From: Halictus rubicundus
Lineage: Eukaryota; Arthropoda; Insecta; Hymenoptera; Halictidae
Direction of reading: 5' to 3'
Length of the DNA stretch: 64,000 nucleotides
NCBI RefSeq assembly: GCF_050948215.1
Contig: NW_027488626.1
Coordinates: forward strand, 310,001-374,000
Part shown: one piece after another, positions 47,898 through 58,600 of the stretch
Position numbering within the stretch: the first letter of the stretch is position 1
How the letters are laid out: every line of letters starts with the position of its first letter
Notes under the pieces: model-generated
Seen by the model: only the letters and a program-made list of their open reading frames with translations
The model's database searches: none
What the model was told of the DNA's origin: nothing
Position numbers and translations under genes: made by a program

Positions 47898-50095
47898 CAG
47901 ATGGCCTCCTTCGCATACCTCCCGGTGGCCAATACCAGCGTGTCGTCGGCGTAACACGTCAGGCTGACCCCGGGAGGCATCTCCTCCCGCAGGACGCGAT
48001 CGTACGCAAGATTCCACAGCAACGGGCCCAACACCGAGCCCTGCGGAACCCCGCGCACGACGCCCCTGCGCACCATCCCGTACCGGCCGGGATACTCTAT
48101 ACCCCTGTCGGAGAGATAGCTCCCGATCACCCTTCTGAGATACAGAGGCACCCGGTGGAAGACCAGGGCCTCCATTATCCGATCCCAGGGGACGGTGTTG
48201 AACGCGTTAGCGATATCCAAGGATATCGCCAACGCAACACCGCCCCCCCTCGTACAGGCCTCCGAGAGAGCCCTCACCCGCCGAATAGCGTCGACGGTGG
48301 AGAGACCCTCCCGGAAGCCGAATTGAACCCCGCTCAGATCGGGGACCCCTCCCGCCGACAGGTGCCGGACGAGGCGTCCAACGAGTACGCGCTCGAACAA
48401 CTTCCCCGCCTCGTCCAGCAGACAAATTGGCCGGTACCCTGAGGGCGAGTCCCGGGACTTGCCCCCCTTCGGAAGGAGGACCAACCTGCCCGACTTCCAC
48501 TCCGTGGGGAACACCCCCTCCCTCAGATAGCCGTTATACAGCTGCCGGAGTTCGGCGGCGAGTCCCCCCTCCAGGGCCAAGACCAACGCGCGGCCCGGCA
48601 CCCCGTCCGGGCCCGGGGCCTTGCGGCCCACCCGCCGCGCCCTGGCCATCGCCTCACCCAGCTCGCCGGCCGACACCTCCCACTCTGCGGACCAGGAGAG
48701 AGGCTCCTGTTCCCAATGGGAGCGGCGCAGTTGTCCCCCCTCTCGCGGGAAGAGGGACGCCACCACTCCCTCGAGCAGGTGGGGGTCCATCGACTCCGTC
48801 ACCGGAGGCGCCCACGCGCGCAGCTTGTTCATGACAAGCTTGTACGGGCGCCCCCATGGATCGGAGTCCACCATGCCGACGAGCTCCGACCACGCGTCGG
48901 CCTTGGCCCGCGCGATAGCCCTGCGGAGAACCCCGAGCGCGGCTCGGTACTCCCCGCCGAGCCTCGCCGTCGCCTCCTCGTCGTCGCGCCTCCTACGCGC
49001 TCGGCCGTACCGACGCCGCGCGGCATTGCAGGCACGCCGGAGCTCCGCAATGCCGGCGGACCACCAGTACGCCGCCCTCCTGGGGGCGAACCGGCTGCGG
49101 GGCATGGCGGTGTCGCACACCGCCGTCATTACCTCCCGCAGCCGCCTCGCCCCTTGCGCAGGCGCCAGCTCGGACAGGGCCGGCCCCGTCCATGTCGCCG
49201 CGGCTACCGCGGCCCCGAACGCGTCCGCGTCCAGCCGCTTCAAGGCCCATCGCGGCCGTCGGTCCCCCCGGCCCGGCCGGGAATCCCCCGCGTGGAGGGT
49301 GGGCCACACGTCCATGACGATGGGCGTATGGTCTGACGCAATCTCTATCTCCTCGGCCACCCTCCATCCCGACACCCGGCGCACGGCCGAGGGAGTCCCC
49401 CATGTCAGGTCGACAATCGAGACCCCCTGCGGACGCACGCACGTCGGCGTGGATCCCCGGTTAATCAACCGGAGATCCAGGCCGGCCGCCCAGGTTAACA
49501 CCTCGCTACCCCTAGTGGTCGTCCTGGGACTCCCCCACGATACCGCGTGGGCATTGAAGTCTCCCAAAACGAGAACCGGGCGGGCGCTGCACCGCGCGAT
49601 GCAGCTGTTCAGCCCACCCAGGAACCCCCGAAATTGATCGAGGCCACAGCTCGGCGAGATGTAGATCCCGACAACCGCGATGTCCCCCCATTGCACCGCC
49701 ACGAATCCCTCGCCCCGCTCCAGAAGGGAGACCGACGGGGACCCGGGGCGGCTTCCCGCCACTATTACTACGGAGCCGATCTCGTCCCCCACCCAGAAGG
49801 GGTGTTCGGGGATTGCGTACGGCTCCGCCGCAACTGCCAGCCCAGCCCCCCACTCGCGCACGGCTTGGACAAACAGGTCCTGTGCCGCGCGCGAGTGGTT
49901 GAGGTTCGCCTGCAGAACCGGAGTAGGATTAAAAGTACCTACTCTAACATGGGCTCTGCAGAGTCCCCTCCCTGGGAGGGCCGGGCCCCCGGCGCCGTCT
50001 GCGGCCGCTGCGCGGATGCAGCCCCAGACGCGCCCTTCTCTTTCGTCGCCGCGCGGCCCCTCTTGGGAGCCGGGGCACACGCTTTGGCCCCGAAT
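47873..50095 (-). CDS. ORF2: endonuclease and reverse transcriptase (first frame)
   Basis: This part nicks the target and copies the element's RNA. The frame is open from 50095 and overlaps ORF1 by 157 nt in the -1 frame. Counting from GTG 50080, the endonuclease (about 55-260) has Asn59, Glu86, Tyr140, GDFN with Asp174 and Asn176, and SDH at 249-251. The RT has the GYRPICLL, SLDIANAFN (motif A) and GVPQGSVLGP (motif B) motifs and YADD at 710-713 (47942-47953). No Met codon occurs before residue 256, so translation cannot start at an AUG ahead of the endonuclease. The frame ends 22 residues after YADD by frameshift; the rest is in two other frames. Confidence 0.9.
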   Translation of the reverse strand: MRGQSVCPGSQEGPRGDEREGRVWGCIRAAAADGAGGPALPGRGLCRAHVRVGTFNPTPVLQANLNHSRAAQDLFVQAVREWGAGLAVAAEPYAIPEHPFWVGDEIGSVVIVAGSRPGSPSVSLLERGEGFVAVQWGDIAVVGIYISPSCGLDQFRGFLGGLNSCIARCSARPVLVLGDFNAHAVSWGSPRTTTRGSEVLTWAAGLDLRLINRGSTPTCVRPQGVSIVDLTWGTPSAVRRVSGWRVAEEIEIASDHTPIVMDVWPTLHAGDSRPGRGDRRPRWALKRLDADAFGAAVAAATWTGPALSELAPAQGARRLREVMTAVCDTAMPRSRFAPRRAAYWWSAGIAELRRACNAARRRYGRARRRRDDEEATARLGGEYRAALGVLRRAIARAKADAWSELVGMVDSDPWGRPYKLVMNKLRAWAPPVTESMDPHLLEGVVASLFPREGGQLRRSHWEQEPLSWSAEWEVSAGELGEAMARARRVGRKAPGPDGVPGRALVLALEGGLAAELRQLYNGYLREGVFPTEWKSGRLVLLPKGGKSRDSPSGYRPICLLDEAGKLFERVLVGRLVRHLSAGGVPDLSGVQFGFREGLSTVDAIRRVRALSEACTRGGGVALAISLDIANAFNTVPWDRIMEALVFHRVPLYLRRVIGSYLSDRGIEYPGRYGMVRRGVVRGVPQGSVLGPLLWNLAYDRVLREEMPPGVSLTCYADDTLVLATGRYAKEAICARSGRWA

Positions 50096-52086
50096 CTATG
50101 GCCCGATGGTCTCCCCAGGTCCGCGCAGAGCGGACACCTGGGGGCGGCCTTGCAGGCCGAAGCCCGGTGCTCCGCCGCCCCGCAGCGGTAGCACATCGCG
50201 CCTCTGTCGACCGCGCTCTTGCATGTCGCCCGCGTGTGCCCCGTCTCCAAGCAACGGAAGCATTGGAGGGGCCGCTCCCTCAGCGCCTCGACGCGGGCCG
50301 AGGACCAGCCGACCAGCAGCCGGCCTCCCGCCACCACTTTCTTGACGGCCGCGAGGGGGCCCTGGGCCCAACAGGAGCCCAGCGCCTGCTCCGAGGCGAG
50401 TCTGCGGATCTCGCCGACACGGAACTCCGCCGCGGAACACCCCCCCGCCGCCGCCAGCGCCACCGCTACGTCCCCGGACGACACCGAGTCGTCCAGGCCC
50501 GCCACGCACACCTCGCCGCGCTTGACCGCCTGGGAGACCTTAACCCCGGTCCCCCCAAGCGCCTCGGCGATCCTCCCGGAGAGGGCCCGTGCCTTCTCCT
50601 GGCACCCCGTGCCCCTGACCTCCAGGAGGATCCCGCCGGTTTTCGACCGCCTGGGAAGCACCCCCGACTCGATCCCGATAGCCTTGAGGTCCACCCTCTC
50701 TTTTGCCCTGGCCATCACCTCCGAATAAGTGAGCTTGCAGCTCTCGGGGATGGTGATGGCCACTGCTCCGGTTCTGGGGGTGCGTCCCAGGCCACCGTCC
50801 CTCCCGGCGGCGGGCTTCGCCGCGCTCGCGCCGCCCTGCACTCGTGCGCCGCCCGCCGCCCTCGGCTCCCTCGCAGCCTGCAGCCGTGAAGCGGCGGCAG
50901 CTGCCTCGGCCGCGACTGCTCTCGCCGCAGCCTCCTCCGCGGCCATCTTCTTCTTGGCCCTCTTCGCCGCCTTGCTCGTCACCTCCATCCACGAGGCCGG
51001 GACGACCGGTGGCGGAATGACAACGGGGGGCACCACCCTCACGTTGGACACGACCACCGGTCCAGTCCCCTTGGTGACAGACGTCGCCGGCAGAGAAGCC
51101 ACCGGCGTCGCCTCGCGCGCCGATTTACCCTCCGCCCGCAGAATCGTCCGGAACCGCTCCTCCATCCGGGCCTCTAGCTCCCGGTTCCTGGCCGTTATCA
51201 GCGCGCCGACCCGGAGAAGCAGGGCTTCGGAGTCCAAAACTCCCACTCCCTCCCCCGACGACCCCATCGCCTCAGTCCCCCGCGTACGGACCCCCGCTGT
51301 CGAGGAGGCGGGGGGCGCTTCCCCTATTGGCGCATGTCCCGCCCGGCGACCGCTGTCGGTGTTCGCCCGCCGCCCGGCCTCCATTGACCGGAGCCTCGAC
51401 CGGAGGTCATCCGCCTCCTTCGCGAGGGCCGCGTTCTGCTCGCGGAGACGGGCCACCTCCTGGCTCCCCTGCCACGCCATCCCGGTAAAGCACCGCTGCA
51501 TCAAGGTGGTGCAGTGGGCCCTGGCGACTGCAGAACAATCCCGCAAGTCTTTAGCCAGGTCCCCCTTGAGGCCCTTTGAGACGGTGGAGACTCTCTCCAC
51601 CCTCAACATCGCCTCCTCCACCTCCCCTACTAGCTGCGCTGTCGGCATCCTCCCACCCAGCTCGATGAGGTCACCGACCCTCCTCTTCTGACTCCTCTCG
51701 GCGCGGCCGCCGAGGGCCAGATCCATGATGGGCGTCCCCGACGAGCCCTCCCCGGGGTCCGTCCGCGACACCGACCCGCCGCGGGTGTGCTGCCCCCCCC
51801 CCCCCTCTAACCGGGCACGCTTGGGGTCAGAGACCCCAGATGTCGCGCCCCGCTTCTCCGCGCCCCCGCGCGTCACGATCGAGCCGACGGAGCTCGAGAT
51901 GGAGATTATTGTTTCATCCCCATCCGAGTCCTCGTCCGCGATGATCACGACCGCGTCCTCCCCGGCAGTAACCGCTGCCATCCCCTCCCCGGCAGTGACC
52001 GCTGCCGTCTCTTCCCCCACCGTCGCTGCTGCCGTATCGGCAGCCTCCCCCACAACATCGAGATTTTTTTCGTTATTTGTTTCCAT
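49939..52086 (-). CDS. ORF1: Gag-like nucleic-acid-binding protein of the R1-clade element
   Basis: A 715-residue protein counted from ATG 52086, the first in-frame ATG, with G at -3 and G at +4 (a good initiation context). The frame is also open upstream to GTG 52119. The N-terminus is Ala/Glu-rich with three ~9-residue repeats (AAVTAGE type). A short coiled coil (EVARLREQNAALAKEADDL) lies in the first half. The C-terminal third carries three zinc knuckles near residues 609-622 and 632-645 (CX2CX4HX4C) and 651-670 (CX2CX8HX6C), the pattern of R1-clade ORF1. It would bind the element RNA and bring it to the target. A G13 run (51793-51805) encodes a Gly stretch and is a slippage risk. The frame appears intact. 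Confidence 0.92.
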   Translation of the reverse strand: METNNEKNLDVVGEAADTAAATVGEETAAVTAGEGMAAVTAGEDAVVIIADEDSDGDETIISISSSVGSIVTRGGAEKRGATSGVSDPKRARLEGGGGQHTRGGSVSRTDPGEGSSGTPIMDLALGGRAERSQKRRVGDLIELGGRMPTAQLVGEVEEAMLRVERVSTVSKGLKGDLAKDLRDCSAVARAHCTTLMQRCFTGMAWQGSQEVARLREQNAALAKEADDLRSRLRSMEAGRRANTDSGRRAGHAPIGEAPPASSTAGVRTRGTEAMGSSGEGVGVLDSEALLLRVGALITARNRELEARMEERFRTILRAEGKSAREATPVASLPATSVTKGTGPVVVSNVRVVPPVVIPPPVVPASWMEVTSKAAKRAKKKMAAEEAAARAVAAEAAAAASRLQAAREPRAAGGARVQGGASAAKPAAGRDGGLGRTPRTGAVAITIPESCKLTYSEVMARAKERVDLKAIGIESGVLPRRSKTGGILLEVRGTGCQEKARALSGRIAEALGGTGVKVSQAVKRGEVCVAGLDDSVSSGDVAVALAAAGGCSAAEFRVGEIRRLASEQALGSCWAQGPLAAVKKVVAGGRLLVGWSSARVEALRERPLQCFRCLETGHTRATCKSAVDRGAMCYRCGAAEHRASACKAAPRCPLCADLGRPSGHRFGAKACAPAPKRGRAATKEKGASGAASAQRPQTAPGARPSQGGDSAEPMLE

Positions 52087-52680
52087 TTCTGGTCCCACGA
52101 GATTGGCAGGAAAAAACACGTCCGCCCGGGCAGAGCCTCCTTGCCCGGGTAAGGCTAATTTCCGCTGGAGTTCGCCAGGTATCCAGACGTTGGTGCGCTA
52201 GTGGCTGATGTACCCCACTAGCCACGCCCTGTAACAAGGGCGTACCCTCTCACCGCGTACCAAGCTTAGGGTTGGGGATTTTTTATAGAGGTTATCATCC
52301 TCGCGGCCCGGCCGGTTAAGGCAAGACCACCGTTCCGGTAAAACATGACCACCGGTTTACGGCAAGGGCCCTGCGGCGACCTCCCCGGTCGTTATCGCAG
52401 GACCCATTCCGCGGTTTTTCATCCCTCCGTGTGAGCCTTACCGGCAAGGGAGGCCCTGCCAGGATCCGAAGATCCCGCCGGCATCGCCTCACACATCATT
52501 AGGACTACTTCCCGCGGAATACCCCTCGCTCCGTTAGCAACACACAACTATGTGTGTTCCCAGGGACCACCGCGAGGAGGTGGAGCGTAGAGGATTTTAG
52601 GGATATGACCGCCACCACTGTGGCATACCTAGTAGTGGATCCGAGTCACCACTACTAGGCCCATATCCCCTCGGTCCCCA
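52087..52680 (-). other. 5' untranslated region of the R1-clade element, highly structured
   Basis: No gene is visible in this ~590-bp stretch. Near the 5' end several inverted repeats nest within each other. The first nucleotides, GGGACC plus GAGG, pair with CCTC and GGTCCC at about 52,563-52,580. GGGATATG at 52600-52607 pairs with 52662-52669. CCTAGTAGTGG at 52628-52638 pairs with 52649-52659. A separate 8-bp stem, AACACACA/TGTGTGTT, lies at 52539-52558. The layout suggests a folded RNA leader, perhaps for ribosome entry or 5' processing. It does not match the pseudoknot order of HDV-like ribozymes known from R2. Confidence 0.6.
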
Positions 52681-55600
52681 TCCTCTATACTATCCTATCC
52701 TCTGTCCTATCCTATACTCTATCCTATCCTATCCTCTATCCTATCCTATCCTCTATCCTATCCTATCCTCTATCCTATCCTATCCTCTATCCTATCCTAT
52801 CCTCTATCCTATCCTATCCTCTATAATATCCTATCCTCTATCCTATCCTATCCTCTATCCTACCCCATCCTCTATCCTATCATATCCTCTATCCTATCAT
52901 ATCCTCTATCCTATCCTATCCTCTATCCTATCCTATCCTCTATCCTATCCTATACTCTATCCTATCCTATCCTCTATCCTATCCTATCCTCTATCCTATT
53001 CTGTCCTCTTTCCTATCCTATCATCAATCCTATCCTATACTCTATCCTATCCAATCCCCTATGTTATCCCCTATCCTATCCTATCCTCTATAATATCGTA
53101 TCCTCTATCATATCCTATCCTCTTTCCTATAATATCATCTATCCTATCCTATCCTCTATCCTACCCTATCCTCTATCCTATCATATCCTCTATCCTATCC
53201 TATCCTCTATCCTATCCTATCCTCTATCCTATCCAATCCTCTATCCTATCCTATCCCCTATCCTATCCTATCATCTATCCTATCCTATCCTATATCCTAT
53301 CCTATCCTCTATCCTATCCTATCCTCTATCCTATCCTATTCTCTATCCTATCCTATCCTCTATCTTATCCTATCCTCTATCCTATCTTATCCTCTATCCT
53401 ATCCTATCCTCTATACTATCGTATCCTCTATAATATCGTATCCTGTATCCTATCCTGTCCTCTTTCCTATCCTATCCTCTATCCTATCCCCTATCCTATC
53501 CTATCCTCTATAATATCGTATCCTCTATCATATCCTATCCTCTTTCCTATAATATCATCTATCCTATCCTATCCTCTATCCTATCCTATCCTCTATCCTA
53601 TCATATCCTCTATCCTATCCTATCCTCTATCCTATCCTATCCTCTATCCTATCCAATCCTCTATCCTATCCTATCCCCTATCCTATCCTATCATCTATCC
53701 TATCCTATCCTATATCCTATCCTATCCTCTATCCTATCCTATCATCTATCCTATCCTATCCTCTATCCTATCCTATCCTCTATCCTATCCTATCCTCTAT
53801 CCTATCCTATCCTATCCTATCCTCTATCCTATCCTATCCTCCATAATATCGTATCCTCTATACTATCCTATCCTCTGTCCTATCCTATACTCTATCCTAT
53901 CCTATCCTATATCCTATCCTATCCTCTATCCTATCCTATCCTCTATCCTATCCTATTCTCTATCCTATCCTATCCTCTATCCTATCTTATCCTCTATCCT
54001 ATCCTATCCTCTATCCTATCCTATCCTCTATACTATCGTATCCTCTATAATATCGTATCCTCTATAATATCGTATCCTGTATCCTATCCTGTCCTCTTTC
54101 CTATCCTATCCTCTATCCTATCCTCTATCCTATCCTATCCTCTATTATATCCTATCCTCTATCCTATCCTATCCTCTATCCTACCCCATCCTCTATCCTA
54201 TCATATCCTCTATCCTATCATATCCTCTATCCTATCCTATCCTCTATCCTATCCTATCCTCTATCCTATCCTATACTCTATCCTATCCTATCCTCTATCC
54301 TATCCTATCCTTTATCCTATCCTATCCTCTATCCTATCATATCCTCTATCCTATCCTATACTCTATCCTATCCTATCCACCATCCTATCCTATCCTCTAT
54401 CCTATCCTATCCTCTATCCTATTCTGTAATCTTTCCTATCCTATCATCAATCCTATCCTATACTCTATCCTATCCAATCCCCTATGTTATCCCCTATCCT
54501 ATCCTATCCTCTATAATATCGTATCCTCTATCATATCCTATCCTCTTTCCTATAATATCATCTATCCTATCCTATCCTCTATCCTATCCTATCCTCTATC
54601 CTATCATATCCTCTATCCTATCCTATCCTCTATCCTATCCTATCCTCTATCCTATCCAATCCTCCATCCTATCCTATCCCCTATCCTATCCTATCATCTA
54701 TCCTATCCTATCCTATATCCTATCCTATCCTCTATCCTATCCTATCCTCTATCCTATCCTATTCTCTATCCTATCCTGTCCTCTATCTTATCCTATCCTC
54801 TATCCTATCTTATCCTCTATCCTATCCTATCCTCTATACTATCGTATCCTCTATAATATCGTATCCTCTATAATATCGTATCCTGTATCCTATCCTGTCC
54901 TCTTTCCTATCCTATCCTCTATCCTATCCTCTATCCTATCCTATCCTGTATCCTATCCTATCCTCTATCATATCCTATCCTCTATCCTATCCTATCCTTT
55001 ATCCTACCCCATCCTCTATCCTATCCTATTCTCTATCCTATCCTATCCTCTATCCTATCCTATCCTCTATCCTATCCTATCCTCTATCCTATCCTATCCT
55101 CTATCCTATCATATCCTCTATCCTATCCTATCCTCTATCCTATCCTATCCTCTATCCTATCCTATCCTCTATACTATCGTATCCTCTATAATATCGTATC
55201 CTCTATCATATCCTATCCTCTTTCCTATAATATCATCTATCCTATCCTATCCTCTATCCTATCCTATCCTCTATCCTATCATATCCTCTATCCTATCCTA
55301 TCCTCTATCCTATCCTATCCTCTATAATATCGTATCCTGTATCCTATCTTATCCTCTGTCCTATCCTATCCTCAACACTATCCTATCCTCTATCCTATCG
55401 CATCCTCTATCCCATCCAATCCTCTATCCTATCCTATCCTCTATCCTATCCTATCCTATCCTATCCTCTATCCTATCCTATCCTCCATAATATCGTATCC
55501 TCTATACTATCCTATCCTCTGTCCTATCCTATACTCTATCCTATCCTATCCTCTATCCTATCCTATCCTCTATCCTATCCTATCCTCTATCCTATCCTAT

Positions 55601-58600
55601 CCTCTACCCTATCCTATCCTCTATCCTATCCTATCCTCTATCCTATCCTATCCTCTATAATATCCTATCCTCTATCCTATCCTATCCTCTATCCTACCCC
55701 ATCCTCTATCCTATCATATCCTCTTTCCTATCATATCCTCTATCCTATCCTATCCTCTATCCTATCCGATCCTCTATCCTATCCTATACTCTATCCTATC
55801 CTATCCTCTATCCTATCCTATCCTTTATCCTATCCTATCCTCTATCCTATCATATCCTCTATCCTATCCTATACTCTATCCTATCCTATCCACCATCCTA
55901 TCCTATCCTCTATCCTATCCTATCCTCTATCCTATTCTGTCCTCTTTCCTATCCTATCATCAATCCTATCCTATACTCTATCCTATCCAATCCCCTATGT
56001 TATCCCCTATCCTATCCTATCCTCTATAATATCGTATCCTCTATCATATCCTATCCTCTTTCCTATAATATCATCTATCCTATCCTATCCTCTATCCTAT
56101 CCTATCCTCTATCCTATCATATCCTCTATCCTATCCTATCCTCTATCCTATCCTATCCTCTATCCTATCCAATCCTCTATCCTACCCTATCCCCTATCCT
56201 ATCCTATCATCTATCCTATCCTATCCTATATCCTATCCTATCCTCTATCCTATCCTATCCTCTATCCTATCCTATTCTCTATCCTATCCTATCCTCTATC
56301 TTATCCTATCCTCTATCCTATCTTATCCTCTATCCTATCCTATCCTCTATACTATCGTATCCTCTACAATATCGTATCCTGTATCCTATCCTGTCCTCTT
56401 TCCTATCCTATCCTCTATCCTATCCTCTATCCTATCCTATCCACCATCCTATCCTATCCTCTATCCTATCCTATCCTCTATCCTATCCTATTCTCTATCC
56501 TATCCTATCCTCTATCTTATCCTATCCTCTATCCTATCTTATCCTCTATCCTATCCTATCCTCTATACTATCGTATCCTCTATAATATCGTATCCTGTAT
56601 CCTATCCTGTCCTCTTTCCTATCCTATCCTCTATCCTATCCCCTATCCTATCCTATCCTCTATAATATCGTATCCTCTATCATATCCTATCCTCTTTCCT
56701 ATAATATCATCTATCCTATCCTATCCTCTATCCTATCCTATCCTCTATCCTATCATATCCTCTATCCTATCCTATCCTCTATCCTATCCTATCCTCTATC
56801 CTATCCAATCCTCTATCCTATCCTATCCCCTATCCTATCCTATCATCTATCCTATCCTATCCTATATCCTATCCTATCCTCTATCCTATCCTATCCTCTA
56901 TCCTATCCTATCCTCTATCCTATCCTATCCTCTATCCTATCCTATCCTCTATCCTATCCTATCCTCTATCCTATCATATCCTCTATCCTATCCTATCCTC
57001 TATCCTATCCTATCCTCTATCCTATCCTATCCTCTATACTATCGTATCCTCTACAATATCGTATCCTCTATCCTATCCTATCCTCTATCCTATCCTATCC
57101 TCTATCCTATCCTATCCTCTATCCTATCCTATCCTCTATCCTATCCTATCCTATATCCTATCCTATCCTCTATCCTATCCTATCCTCTATAATATCGTAT
57201 CCTCTATAATATCGTATCCTGTATCCTATCCTGTCCTCTTTCCTATCCTATCCTCTATCCTATCCTCTATCCTATCCTATCCTCTATAATATCGTATCCT
57301 CTATAATATCGTATCCTGTATCCTATTCTGTCCTCTTTCCTATCCTATCCTCTATCCTATCCTCTATCATATCCTATCCTCTATCCTATCCTATCCTCTA
57401 TCCTATCCTATCCTCTATCCTATCCTATCCTCTATAATATCGTATCCTGTATCCTATCTTATCCTCTGTCCTATCCTATCCTCAACCCTATCCTATCCTC
57501 TATCCTATCGCATCCTCTATCCTATCCAATCCTCTATCCTATCCTATCCTCTATCCTATCCTATCCTATCCTATCCTCTATCCTATCCTATCCTCCATAA
57601 TATCGTATCCTCTATACTATCCTATCCTCTGTCCTATCCTATACTCTATCCTATCCTATCCTATATCCTATCCTATCCTCTATCCTATCCTATCCTCTAT
57701 CCTATCCTATTCTCTATCCTATCCTATCCTCTATCCTATCTTATCCTCTATCCTATCCTATCCTCTATCCTATCCTATCCTCTATACTATCGTATCCTCT
57801 ATAATATCGTATCCTCTATAATATCGTATCCTGTATCCTATCCTGTCCTCTTTCCTATCCTATCCTCTATCCTATCCTCTATCCTATCCTATCCTCTATT
57901 ATATCCTATCCTCTATCCTATCCTATCCTCTATCCTACCCCATCCTCTATCCTATCATATCCTCTATCCTATCATATCCTCTATCCTATCCTATCCTCTA
58001 TCCTATCCTATCCTCTATCCTATCCTATACTCTATCCTATCCTATCCTCTATCCTATCCTATCCTTTATCCTATCCTATCCTCTATCCTATCATATCCTC
58101 TATCCTATCCTATACTCTATCCTATCCTATCCACCATCCTATCCTATCCTCTATCCTATCCTATCCTCTATCCTATTCTGTAATCTTTCCTATCCTATCA
58201 TCAATCCTATCCTATACTCTATCCTATCCAATCCCCTATGTTATCCCCTATCCTATCCTATCCTCTATAATATCGTATCCTCTATCATATCCTATCCTCT
58301 TTCCTATAATATCATCTATCCTATCCTATCCTCTATCCTATCCTATCCTCTATCCTATCATATCCTCTATCCTATCCTATCCTCTATCCTATCCTATCCT
58401 CTATCCTATCCAATCCTCCATCCTATCCTATCCCCTATCCTATCCTATCATCTATCCTATCCTATCCTATATCCTATCCTATCCTCTATCCTATCCTATC
58501 CTCTATCCTATCCTATTCTCTATCCTATCCTGTCCTCTATCTTATCCTATCCTCTATCCTATCTTATCCTCTATCCTATCCTATCCTCTATACTATCGTA

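Larger units (their letters stand above)
46369..52680 (-). mobile_element. R1-clade non-LTR retrotransposon
   Basis: A 6.3-kb element on the - strand with a ~590-bp 5' region, ORF1 with three CCHC knuckles, an overlapping ORF2 with an apurinic-type endonuclease, reverse transcriptase and a C-terminal CCHC motif, a ~410-bp 3' region and a 12-nt poly(A) tail. This layout, without an RNase H domain, is that of the R1 clade, which includes rDNA-specific R1 and telomere-repeat-specific TRAS and SART. It is GC-rich, unlike the satellite. It appears full length at its 5' end. Both junctions join the satellite with at most 1-2 bp of ambiguity and no obvious long target duplication. ORF2 has two frame breaks, so this copy is probably dead. 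Confidence 0.93.

Noticed and set aside
46550..52201. Plus-strand frames opposite the R1-clade ORFs (for example 46864-47967, 48621-49637, 50729-51691)
   Set aside because: High GC content leaves antisense frames open by chance. The minus strand carries all endonuclease, RT and zinc motifs.
52539..52680. HDV-like self-cleaving ribozyme at the 5' end of the non-LTR element
   Set aside because: The pairing arms are nested. The P1/P2 pseudoknot order needed for an HDV-like fold is not visible.
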